Source: Anaerolineae bacterium (GTDB taxonomy: Bacteria > Chloroflexota > Anaerolineae > 4572-78 > J111). From it: 19,670 nucleotides of DNA. Of the stretch, positions 6,502 to 12,896 are shown piece by piece. Under the pieces are notes generated by a model. The model ran no database searches and was not told the DNA's origin. It worked only from the letters and a program-made list of their open reading frames with translations. Positions within the stretch are counted from its first letter, which is position 1. Each line of letters begins with the position of its first letter. The stretch covers positions 1 to 19,670 of the forward strand of contig JAGRBY010000062.1 of NCBI GenBank assembly GCA_020433835.1. Reading direction: 5' to 3'. The translations under genes were made by a program, and so were the position numbers.

Positions 6502-7911
6502 TTAGTATATCGGGTTATTTGAGTAAATGATTTCCCGTATAGACAACATTTCACGACGGAGTTGATCATTTTCTTCTATTTTTGAAGCGATTTTTTCCCA
6601 GCCATGCATGATGGTTGTATGGTCGCGTCCCCCTAAAACTTCGCCTATATGAGGGAGTGATGCGCCAGTTTCTTCTCGGGCCAGGTACATCGCCATCTGC
6701 CGGGCGGCAGAAACGTCCTTGCTTCGACCTCTACCAATAAGGGTTTTTTCTTCCATGCGATAATATTTCGCGACGGCAGTTATGACTTGTTCTACCGTTA
6801 GCTCTGCCTGGCGCGAGACAATATCTTGCAGAGCTTTTTCAGCCAGTTCTAAGGTGACAGACTGCTGCAACATGTTAGAATGAGCAAGTACCTTTGTCAG
6901 TGCACCTTCTAATTCGCGGATGTTATTTTGAGCACGACGAGCAATAAACTCCATGACATCACCGGGCACCTGGGAGGCTTGCGACTCGGCCTTAAATTTT
7001 AGAATAGCTATTCGGGTCTCAAGATCAGGCGGTTGGATATCAGCCAAAAGACCCCACTCAAAGCGAGAGCGAAGCCGGTCTTCTAATGTTGTAATTGCTT
7101 TGGGCGGACGATCGCTGGTTAGTACAATTTGTCCGCCGGAAGAGTGCAGGGCATTAAATGTATGAAAAAATTCTTCCTGTGTACTTTCCTTGCCGGCAAT
7201 AAATTGAATATCATCAATCAAAAGAAAATCGGTATTCCGATAGCGTTCTCTGAAGTTTTCCGTAGATTGGGTACGAATGGCGTTAATCAAATCGTTTGTA
7301 AACGCTTCCGAGGTTGTATATATGACGTGCTGACCTCTGGTAAGGGCAAAGTGCGCCACGGCTTGAAGCAAGTGGGTTTTGCCCAAACCAACGCCCCCAT
7401 ACAGAAACAAGGGATTATAGGCATCGGCAGGCTTCTCAGCCACGGCTAATGAGGCAGCGTGCGCTAATCGATTTGATGCACCTACAATAAACTGGTCAAA
7501 CGTGTATCTATTATTCAGCATGAATTTATCTTTAACGTCTAGCTGCGAGTCGCGACCGTTGTCTCTCGAAGGTGGTCTGCTACCGTTTATCGGTAGAAAA
7601 GGAAGAGCCTCTTCGGTTTCTAATGGCTCAGCGATTCGCGCATTTCTTGAACCATTGACAGGGTCAACAACAAACTCGATAGCAATGGGACGACCCAATA
7701 CGTGGGTTAGAGTTCTGCTAATTGTATTAGATAATCTATTTTCAAGCCAATCTTTCGCAAATACATTTTTTGTCCCTATTACCAAATAGTTATCTTCATG
7801 CTCAACAATGCGTGTATCTTTCACCCATGTGTCAAACGTTGCACGGGTCATTTGTAACTGTAGCTGGCTTAATGTTGTTTGCCAGAGTTGGTCGGTGTTG
7901 ATGAAAGACAT
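6502..7911 (-). CDS. dnaA: Chromosomal replication initiator protein DnaA
   Basis: AAA+ ATPase that binds DnaA boxes, unwinds the origin and loads the replicative helicase. Its 469 residues show all four domains: domain I (about 1-85, LWQTTLSQLQLQMTRATFDTWV), a short variable linker (90-128), AAA+ core domain III starting at NNRYTFDQFIVGASNRLAHA, with Walker A GGVGLGKTH (172-180), Walker B LLIDDIQF (230-237) and the arginine-rich RLRSRFEWGL segment (279-288), and DNA-binding domain IV with RSKDVSAARQMAMYLAR and the signature GGRDHTTIMHG (427-437). Start ATG at 7911 has TAGGAGAG about 9 bases upstream. The gene reads toward the adjacent box triads. dnaN, often next to dnaA, is not in this window. 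Confidence 0.97.
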   Translation of the reverse strand: MSFINTDQLWQTTLSQLQLQMTRATFDTWVKDTRIVEHEDNYLVIGTKNVFAKDWLENRLSNTISRTLTHVLGRPIAIEFVVDPVNGSRNARIAEPLETEEALPFLPINGSRPPSRDNGRDSQLDVKDKFMLNNRYTFDQFIVGASNRLAHAASLAVAEKPADAYNPLFLYGGVGLGKTHLLQAVAHFALTRGQHVIYTTSEAFTNDLINAIRTQSTENFRERYRNTDFLLIDDIQFIAGKESTQEEFFHTFNALHSSGGQIVLTSDRPPKAITTLEDRLRSRFEWGLLADIQPPDLETRIAILKFKAESQASQVPGDVMEFIARRAQNNIRELEGALTKVLAHSNMLQQSVTLELAEKALQDIVSRQAELTVEQVITAVAKYYRMEEKTLIGRGRSKDVSAARQMAMYLAREETGASLPHIGEVLGGRDHTTIMHGWEKIASKIEENDQLRREMLSIREIIYSNNPIY

Positions 7912-8024
7912 TAAGATCTCTCCTACTAAGGCTACGGCGTCTCGTAGTTGTTGGTATTAATAGTCTAAACGTTTGAGCGCCTTCTAAGCGTTGTCTATTT
8001 ATAATATGCGTTACGCATGGGTCG

Positions 8025-8109
8025 AAAAGTGACAGTTATTTCGATACCATAAATCGAGCTAGTAAGCCAAACAGACACTCGTTTTCAATGAATAAGTGAC
8101 TGTCACCTT
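8025..8109. repeat. Palindromic repeat element, degenerate copy B
   Basis: The right arm AAGTGACTGTCACCTT (8094-8109) is identical in its first 15 bases to the right inner arm at 15532-15546. The left arm (8025-8040, containing AGTGACAGT) is a diverged partner. The interior is not similar to the other copies. It lies in the dnaA leader. Confidence 0.45.
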
Positions 8110-8192
8110 GCTAGATACACCCAACTGCGTAACTCTTATAGAATCTGTTACCCGCACCAAATAAAGCCTTTTTAGGTCAATATAATTCGAGG

Positions 8193-8220
8193 ATAATAAC
8201 TATACTTATAAAGAGTGCAA
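8193..8220 (-). promoter_or_regulatory. Candidate dnaA promoter
   Basis: On the minus strand, -35 TTGCAC (8215-8220) and -10 TATTAT (8193-8198) with a 16-base spacer. Transcription from here would give a dnaA leader of about 275 bases that includes repeat copy B. The boxes are moderate matches in AT-rich DNA. Confidence 0.45.
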
Positions 8221-8231
8221 CTCATTATAAG

Positions 8232-8261
8232 AGTAAAGGCCTTAACAGATGGCCCTTTACT
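8232..8261. terminator. Terminator-like hairpin between lon and dnaA
   Basis: AGTAAAGGCC (8232-8241) pairs with GGCCCTTTACT (8251-8261), with one bulged base and a 9-base loop. It is followed by TTATTTCC on the plus strand and by CTTATAATG on the minus strand. No gene ends here, so it could close a short RNA transcribed from the promoter at 8504-8532. Confidence 0.4.
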
Positions 8262-8451
8262 TTATTTCCTCGCACTATTTAATTGATATTTACAGCGCCT
8301 CTACGTTTTAGAGACAAGCAAATAAGCCCATGATTTTGGTGACGCGGGGTTACTTTCTTCGTACATACAAATTTCTAGAAGCTAATTCTTTGTGGCAAGT
8401 AGATAAGGTGCCAGGATTTTTCTGGTCGGGGATATAACAAGTTGTTAACAA

Positions 8452-8482
8452 ACTGACCTGGTCAACATGCGATCAGGTCAGT
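8452..8482. repeat. Nine-bp inverted repeat
   Basis: ACTGACCTG (8452-8460) and CAGGTCAGT (8474-8482) are perfect inverted repeats separated by 13 bases. It lies just downstream of the predicted start of the minus-strand transcript and could be an RNA hairpin or a dimeric-regulator operator. Confidence 0.55.
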
Positions 8483-8503
8483 CCCTCGTCAGAGGTGGAT
8501 AGC

Positions 8504-8532
8504 ATTTTATCAAAATTAAAAAACGGTTTCAA
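8504..8532 (-). promoter_or_regulatory. Sigma70-type promoter between lon and dnaA
   Basis: On the minus strand, -35 TTGAAA (8527-8532) and -10 TAAAAT (8504-8509) separated by exactly 17 bases. The predicted start is near 8497. It could drive a separate RNA or a long dnaA transcript. Confidence 0.55.
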
Positions 8533-8601
8533 TAGTTGTACCTTAAAAAAGATTTACTTGGATTCCTTTTTAAGAATATTTATGTAAAATACCGTCTAAC
8601 T

Positions 8602-8621
8602 TGTGGATAAATTGTTGATAA
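8602..8621 (-). promoter_or_regulatory. Pair of DnaA boxes upstream of dnaA
   Basis: On the minus strand, TTATCAACA (8613-8621, one mismatch) and TTATCCACA (8602-8610, perfect), both in the same orientation and 11 bases apart. They lie 70-90 bases upstream of the promoter at 8504-8532, as expected if DnaA controls transcription here. Confidence 0.55.
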
Positions 8622-8678
8622 GCGTGGGAAATTATGCGTATAACATGAGGATAATTAGGAATAACTTTTAAGATACTT

Positions 8679-8705
8679 AAGAGCCGTCCAGACCGGACGG
8701 CTCTT
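8679..8705 (-). terminator. Terminator of lon
   Basis: A perfect 11-bp stem AAGAGCCGTCC/GGACGGCTCTT with a 5-base loop, 11 bases past the lon stop codon. On the minus strand it is followed by AAGTATC rather than a clean U-run; the stem ends in CTCTT. The GC-rich stem and position make it the likely end of the lon transcript. Confidence 0.65.
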
Positions 8706-8715
8706 TAAAGGGGTG

Positions 8716-11229
8716 TTAATTAAGAGGTGTTTCTTTTATTCTAATAGGGTCAAAGACCTTTGCTGTATTATTGTTGAAAGGAATTGGAGCGTTGAGAGCA
8801 TGTTCAAATACTTCATCAACGGTCTCTACCTGGTGAAATGTCATCTGTTGGCGCACATCTTCCGGCACATCATCCAGATCGGCTGCATTGAGTTTAGGGA
8901 AGATGACGGTTTTCAACCCGGCACGATGCGCGGCCAGAATTTTTTGCTTCAGACCGCCGATAGGGAGGACTTGTCCTTGCAAACTTACCTCACCCGTCAT
9001 CCCAACATCAGAGCGTATTGGGCGATCCGTCATACGCGATACCAGGGCTGTAACCATGGTGACGCCGGCAGAAGGACCATCCTTCGGAACAGCTCCGGCA
9101 GGAACGTGCAGATGAATATCGGTGTTGTTAAACTTGTCTGAGTCGATGCCATAATTTTCGGCATGTGATCGAACATAGCTCAAGGCAATCTGAGCGCTTT
9201 CTTTCATAACATCGCCCAAATGTCCGGTAAGGGTTAACCGGTCTTTACCGGGCATGCAAGACGCTTCAACAAAGAGAACATCGCCTCCAACAGCCGTAAC
9301 GGCCAGTCCGGTAGCGACGCCGGCCTTTTCTGTGCGCAAGGCAGCTTCAAAGTGATACTTGGGTTTACCCAGGTAATTGCTTACCTGCTCAGGCGCAATT
9401 CTTACCAACGAGCCGTTTTCTGAGGTTTGTTCATCAAATTCGCCTCCGGCAATTTTAGTAGCTACTTTACGTGCAACCCGACCAATTTCGCGTTCCAGGT
9501 TACGTACTCCGGCTTCACGGGTATAATCACGAATGATTTTTTTGATGCTTTCATCATCCAGTTCGATTTCATGTTCGTGCAGCCCATTCGCTCGAATTTG
9601 GCGGGGGAGTAGGTACCCCTTGGCAATTTCTATTTTTTCAAACTCGGTATAGCCATCAAGTTGAATGATCTCCATTCGGTCACGCAGCGGCGCAGGAATG
9701 GTATCGAGTGTGTTTGCCGTAGCGATAAACATAACCTGGCTGAGGTCGAAATCGACATCCAGGTAGTGATCACGGAAAGCGTAGTTTTGCTGCGGATCTA
9801 ACACTTCCAGTAAGGCGCTGCTGGGATCGCCACGCCAGTCAGAGCCGATTTTATCCACCTCATCGAGCATAAAGACAGGATTTCGCACTTTCGCCCGCTT
9901 TAAAGCTTGAATGACGCGACCCGGCATTGCCCCGATATAGGTGCGGCGGTGGCCTCGAATTTCAGCCTCATCGCGAACGCCACCCAAACTCATTCGGGTA
10001 AACTCGCGCCCCAAAGCACGGGCAATACTGCGCCCTAAGCTGGTTTTACCGACTCCCGGCGGCCCTACAAAAAGTAGAATGGAGCCGCCGGCGCGCTCTT
10101 GCTCGCGGCCTTCAATGACGTGATCATCGATGTTACGCTCTAAACGCAGCTTGCGAACGGCCAAATATTCCAAAATTCGCTGCTTGACATCATCCATATC
10201 ATAGTGGTCGGCATTGAGTACTTTTCTGGCATGTTTGATGTCTAGATTATCTTCGGTAATGGCTTGCCACGGCAATTCAACTATCCAGTCGAGATAGGTT
10301 TGGATTACGCCAAACTCTGCCGATTGCGGCTGTAATTTTTCCATCCGTTTTAGCTCGCGCAGAGCCTCTTTTTTAGGCTCTTCCGGCATACCCGATTCGA
10401 TGATTTTTTCTTCGTAATCGCGTATGACAGCTTCATCATCCTCTTCGCCCAACTCTTTTTGTATGGCCCGCAACTGTTGGCGTAGATAATACTCACGCTG
10501 CGTTTTATCCAACTCCTCTTGGGTTTCAGAGCGAATATGCTGGCCAATCTCCAAAACTTCCAGCTCACGGCTCATCAGGCGGATCAGATGCGACATTTTT
10601 TCTGTGAGTAAATCTTCACTCAGAACCTTAACCTGATCGTCAATACTCATTCGTATGTTGGATGCCGTGGTATAAACAATGATGCGCGGATCTTCGACCT
10701 GTTCCAAAAACTGGCTAATTTCATTGGGCAATTGGGGTAGATGCTCAACAATGGCTTGCGATAGTTCGAGCATGCGGCGTCGAAGTGCTTCGATTTCAAC
10801 GGCTTTATCATCAGGCGCTACGTCTGGTGCAACGGTAACTTTGGCTTTGAGAAAGGGTTCTGTTGTCGTCCACTCATCAATTTTGATACGTTCAATACCT
10901 TGTACAATAATTTGCAGAGTATCTTTGCCGCTTGAGTCGCTGCGTATAACACGATGAATACGGGCCACGATTCCAACTTGGTGAAGTTGATCGGGGCCTG
11001 GTTCATCCAGTTTAGGTTCTTTTGATGTGACCAAACCAATTAGACTACCGTTATCGACCGCCCATTTTACGAGTTCCGTTGAGCGGGCAACGCCAATGCT
11101 AAGCGGTAATACAACAAACGGGTAAGCTACGGTTCCGCGTAAGGGTAATATCGGTAACTCATCAACACTGAGGCTATCTAAGTTATGTTTATATGCTTGA
11201 TCAGTTATATCGTCCAAAAAATTTAGCAT
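8716..11229 (-). CDS. lon: ATP-dependent Lon protease (LonA type)
   Basis: Cytoplasmic AAA+ serine protease that degrades misfolded and regulatory proteins. Its 837 residues are typical for LonA. The N-terminal substrate domain begins with ELPILPLRGTVAYP (24-37), followed by a coiled helical region (220-300) with YYLRQQLRAIQKELGE. The ATPase core has Walker A GPPGVGKT (389-396) and Walker B VFMLDEVDK (452-460). The C-terminal protease domain holds the Ser-Lys dyad: S720 in PKDGPSAGVTM and K763 in GGLKQKILAA, 43 residues apart as in E. coli Lon. Start ATG at 11229 is preceded by AAGGAG at 10 bases. It has its own promoter region carrying two direct repeats, and a terminator downstream. The C-terminal tail after 815 is short and polar. 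Confidence 0.97.
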   Translation of the reverse strand: MLNFLDDITDQAYKHNLDSLSVDELPILPLRGTVAYPFVVLPLSIGVARSTELVKWAVDNGSLIGLVTSKEPKLDEPGPDQLHQVGIVARIHRVIRSDSSGKDTLQIIVQGIERIKIDEWTTTEPFLKAKVTVAPDVAPDDKAVEIEALRRRMLELSQAIVEHLPQLPNEISQFLEQVEDPRIIVYTTASNIRMSIDDQVKVLSEDLLTEKMSHLIRLMSRELEVLEIGQHIRSETQEELDKTQREYYLRQQLRAIQKELGEEDDEAVIRDYEEKIIESGMPEEPKKEALRELKRMEKLQPQSAEFGVIQTYLDWIVELPWQAITEDNLDIKHARKVLNADHYDMDDVKQRILEYLAVRKLRLERNIDDHVIEGREQERAGGSILLFVGPPGVGKTSLGRSIARALGREFTRMSLGGVRDEAEIRGHRRTYIGAMPGRVIQALKRAKVRNPVFMLDEVDKIGSDWRGDPSSALLEVLDPQQNYAFRDHYLDVDFDLSQVMFIATANTLDTIPAPLRDRMEIIQLDGYTEFEKIEIAKGYLLPRQIRANGLHEHEIELDDESIKKIIRDYTREAGVRNLEREIGRVARKVATKIAGGEFDEQTSENGSLVRIAPEQVSNYLGKPKYHFEAALRTEKAGVATGLAVTAVGGDVLFVEASCMPGKDRLTLTGHLGDVMKESAQIALSYVRSHAENYGIDSDKFNNTDIHLHVPAGAVPKDGPSAGVTMVTALVSRMTDRPIRSDVGMTGEVSLQGQVLPIGGLKQKILAAHRAGLKTVIFPKLNAADLDDVPEDVRQQMTFHQVETVDEVFEHALNAPIPFNNNTAKVFDPIRIKETPLN

Positions 11230-11275
11230 TAGCTAAAATCTCCTTAAAGTCTTTTATCCCATCGTGGTTCGGTGT

Positions 11276-11308
11276 AGTATAACGGATCACTGTTAGATTC
11301 CTGTTAGA
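11276..11308 (-). promoter_or_regulatory. lon promoter -10 with paired direct repeats over the -35 region
   Basis: On the minus strand a -10 box TATACT lies at 11276-11281, about 50 bases before the lon start. No TTGACA-like box lies at the right distance. Instead the 8-mer TCTAACAG occurs twice (11290-11297 and 11301-11308) with an 11-base period, the distal copy overlapping where a -35 would be. One helical turn of phasing suggests a regulator site. Confidence 0.45.
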
Positions 11309-11330
11309 ACACATGAGGCAATTTTATATG

Positions 11331-11523
11331 GGCCTGGTGTAACTATTCAGCCACAAGACGATTTGGCGTAAATCAGGCTGAGGCTGAGGCGAAGGCTAAG
11401 AAAAAAGTAAAGAAAACGCGCCGATTTCTTGAGGGTGCAGCGGCTTAACCTGAATGTGTCTGCTTAGCCTCAGCCTTAGCCTACTAATATTGATGTAGAT
11501 TGGCTGAATAGTTACGGCCTGGT
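11331..11523. mobile_element. 177-bp MITE with IS66-type ends and 8-bp target duplication
   Basis: The element (11339-11515) has perfect 15-bp terminal inverted repeats, GTAACTATTCAGCCA and TGGCTGAATAGTTAC, and is flanked by the direct repeat GGCCTGGT (11331-11338 and 11516-11523). An 8-bp duplication and ends beginning GTAA are features of the IS66 family, so it is probably a non-autonomous derivative. It is too short for a transposase. The interior has purine-rich GGCTGAGGC-type repeats near the left end that are nearly complementary to GCCTCAGCC-type repeats near the right end, so most of it could fold on itself. It sits just upstream of the lon promoter. Confidence 0.85.
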
Positions 11524-11547
11524 ATTCTAAAGAGTTGGTCAGGGAGG

Positions 11548-11580
11548 TAAACCTTACGTAGCCCAGTTGGCCAAGGTTTA
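11548..11580. repeat. Inverted repeat between the MITE and ychF
   Basis: TAAACCTT (11548-11555) and AAGGTTTA (11573-11580), with an inner GCC/GGC pair, can form a two-part stem. On the plus strand it immediately precedes the strong hairpin at 11589-11636. Confidence 0.4.
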
Positions 11581-11588
11581 TATTGAAG

Positions 11589-11636
11589 TTAAGGTCTTAG
11601 CCGAGTAAAGGTATTCATACTCGGCTAAGACCTTAA
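11589..11636. terminator. Very strong hairpin downstream of ychF
   Basis: A perfect 19-bp stem TTAAGGTCTTAGCCGAGTA/TACTCGGCTAAGACCTTAA with a 10-base loop. It lies about 60 bases past the ychF stop codon. Neither side has a long U-run, but this is one of the two longest perfect stems in the window, so transcription termination or 3'-end protection for ychF is likely. It would also stop plus-strand transcripts. Confidence 0.6.
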
Positions 11637-11666
11637 TTATTGAGGATTATCGTGGAGAATCAACCC

Positions 11667-11691
11667 GTAGAAGCGCTTTTTGCTTCTCTAC
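11667..11691 (-). terminator. Imperfect hairpin just after ychF
   Basis: On the minus strand GTAGAGAAGC pairs with GCTTCTAC, with a two-base bulge, starting 7 bases after the ychF stop codon. No U-run follows. Confidence 0.3.
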
Positions 11692-11697
11692 AAGGTT

Positions 11698-12795
11698 TTA
11701 TTTTTGTACGTTAAAGCGGACGACGAGGATATCGCCGTCTTGAACAATGTAATCTTTGCCTTCCAGCCTCACTTTGCCGGCTGATTTGGCGGCAGAATTC
11801 GATCCGGCGGCAATCAAATCATCATAGCTAACCACCTCAGCCCGAATAAATCCACGAGCCAGGTCAGAATGGATCGCGCCGGCACATTCGATGGCCGGTG
11901 CGCCCTTGTTAACTTCCCAGGCTCGGACTTCATCTTCGCCGGTGGTAAAAAAGACCATTCGCCCCAGCAGATCATAACTTTCGCGAATGATGCGGGCGGT
12001 GCTTAGTTCTGTTAAGCTATACTCTTCCATAAACATCGCCTTATCGTCTTCATCATCAAGTTGAGCGATGTCCATTTCTAAGCGGCCCCTTATGGCCGTA
12101 ATATTGCTCTTTTTATGAGGATAATCAAACTGAGGTGATTCGGCCTCATCGCCCAGGTTGAAGATAATTAACACCGGCTTTGCGCTTAAAAATTGATAGC
12201 CGCGTAGCCGCTTTTCTTCATCCGCCGACATCTCAAAATCTCGAATAGGCTGGCCTTGTTCGATGTGGGGTTTGAGACGCGTTAAAATTTCATATTCCTT
12301 CTGATCGTCCTCAAAGGTAGGAATAGCTTTGCCCTTCTTTAACGTGGTTTCCAGTCGTTCCAAACGATTTTCGATTTTACTGAGGTCCGACAGACTCAAC
12401 TCGGCATCTAACCGGGCAATGTCGCGAATAGGATCGACGCTGCCCAGGGGGTGGGGCACACTCTCATCGTCAAAAACACGAACCACGTGCAGAAGCGCAT
12501 CATTATTGGCAATAGCGTTCATCAATTCACCGCCTAAGCCGACGCCTTTGGTCTCAGCATCGGCACCACCGCTTAAGCCGGCGATATCAGCGTACTCTAC
12601 GCGAGCATAGGTGGTCTTTTTTGGCTTGTACATGTCGTTTAAGATATCGACACGCTTATCAGGCACAGGAACAACAGCGGTATTTACTTGAAAAGCTCCT
12701 CCGGTGTAGGCGGCTGTTGGTGCTTTACCGCCGGTTAATACATTGAAGATGGTGGTTTTGCCACAATTAGGTAATCCAATAATTCCAATACGCAT
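11698..12795 (-). CDS. ychF: Redox-regulated ATPase YchF (OLA1 family)
   Basis: Obg-related P-loop protein that hydrolyses ATP rather than GTP and associates with ribosomes; linked to oxidative-stress control in other bacteria. From the chosen start it has 365 residues. Visible: P-loop GLPNCGKT (7-14), switch region AYTGGAFQVNTAVVPVPD, the DIAGLSGGADAETKGVGLGG G3 region, the FNLGDE nucleotide-specificity segment and the C-terminal TGS-type domain with AGAIHSDLARGFIRAEVV and GKDYIVQDGDILVVRFNV. An upstream ATG at 12822 would start inside a terminator-like hairpin. ATG at 12795 has AAGGAG 7 bases upstream and begins MRIGIIGLPN as in the family, so it is preferred. It has its own promoter at 12855-12883. 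Confidence 0.95.
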   Translation of the reverse strand: MRIGIIGLPNCGKTTIFNVLTGGKAPTAAYTGGAFQVNTAVVPVPDKRVDILNDMYKPKKTTYARVEYADIAGLSGGADAETKGVGLGGELMNAIANNDALLHVVRVFDDESVPHPLGSVDPIRDIARLDAELSLSDLSKIENRLERLETTLKKGKAIPTFEDDQKEYEILTRLKPHIEQGQPIRDFEMSADEEKRLRGYQFLSAKPVLIIFNLGDEAESPQFDYPHKKSNITAIRGRLEMDIAQLDDEDDKAMFMEEYSLTELSTARIIRESYDLLGRMVFFTTGEDEVRAWEVNKGAPAIECAGAIHSDLARGFIRAEVVSYDDLIAAGSNSAAKSAGKVRLEGKDYIVQDGDILVVRFNVQK

Positions 12796-12814
12796 AAGCA
12801 GACTCCTTAACAAA

Positions 12815-12840
12815 ACGCCCATCGGACGTCCGATGGGCGT
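12815..12840 (-). terminator. Terminator-like hairpin in the ychF leader
   Basis: A perfect 26-base palindrome with arms ACGCCCATCGGAC/GTCCGATGGGCGT. On the minus strand it is followed by TTTGTT, giving a T4 run with the end of the stem. It lies 57 bases past the stop of the upstream ATPase gene and could end that transcript. The ychF promoter lies upstream of it, however, so the hairpin is also part of the ychF leader, ending 6 bases before the AAGGAG motif. Confidence 0.7.
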
Positions 12841-12854
12841 AAAAATATAGCTCT

Positions 12855-12883
12855 ATTGTAGTCAGGTGAGGATGATCGGTCAA
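12855..12883 (-). promoter_or_regulatory. Sigma70-type promoter of ychF
   Basis: On the minus strand, -35 TTGACC (12878-12883) and -10 TACAAT (12855-12860) with an exact 17-base spacer, the best promoter match in the window. It starts 14 bases after the stop of the ATPase gene. The predicted transcript begins near 12848 and includes the hairpin at 12815-12840. Confidence 0.65.
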
Positions 12884-12896
12884 TTTAGTTTTTAGC

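Larger units (their letters stand above)
8232..8497 (-). ncRNA. Candidate structured non-coding RNA or long dnaA leader
   Basis: A predicted transcript of about 265 bases from the promoter at 8504-8532 to the hairpin at 8232-8261. In minus-strand order it could form CCTC-TGAC-GAGG, a 9-bp stem ACTGACCTG/CAGGTCAGT (8452-8482), CCAG-N7-CTGG, CTCTA-N5-TAGAG and the final hairpin. It matches no RNA family I know (not tmRNA, 6S, SRP or RNase P RNA by their hallmark motifs). It might equally be an untranslated leader of dnaA. Low confidence without expression data. Confidence 0.28.
7912..8715. other. Gene-free 800-base region between lon and dnaA
   Basis: No convincing protein gene on either strand. 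The longest minus-strand frames are about 20 codons (for example an ATG at about 8362) without a ribosome-binding site. Reading the minus strand from lon toward dnaA it holds the lon terminator, a pair of DnaA boxes, a good promoter, several hairpins, a terminator-like hairpin, a second promoter, a palindromic repeat copy and the dnaA leader. A 6-bp inverted repeat ATGCGT-T-ACGCAT lies at 8006-8018. Confidence 0.6.

Noticed and set aside
6327..6530. 67-codon plus-strand open frame in the origin
   Set aside because: It covers DnaA boxes and the dnaA terminator, overlaps the dnaA 3' end and has no recognisable product.
8232..8497. 21-codon minus-strand open frame (ATG near 8362) within the lon-dnaA gap
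   Set aside because: It has no ribosome-binding site, no recognisable product, and lies inside a stretch better explained as structured RNA or leader.
8713..9141. 142-codon plus-strand open frame
   Set aside because: Antisense to the well-supported lon C-terminal protease domain.
12815..12822. ychF start at 12822 (MGVLLRSLL extension)
   Set aside because: The ATG lies inside a terminator-like palindrome, and the family start MRIGIIGLPN at 12795 has an ideal AAGGAG spacing.
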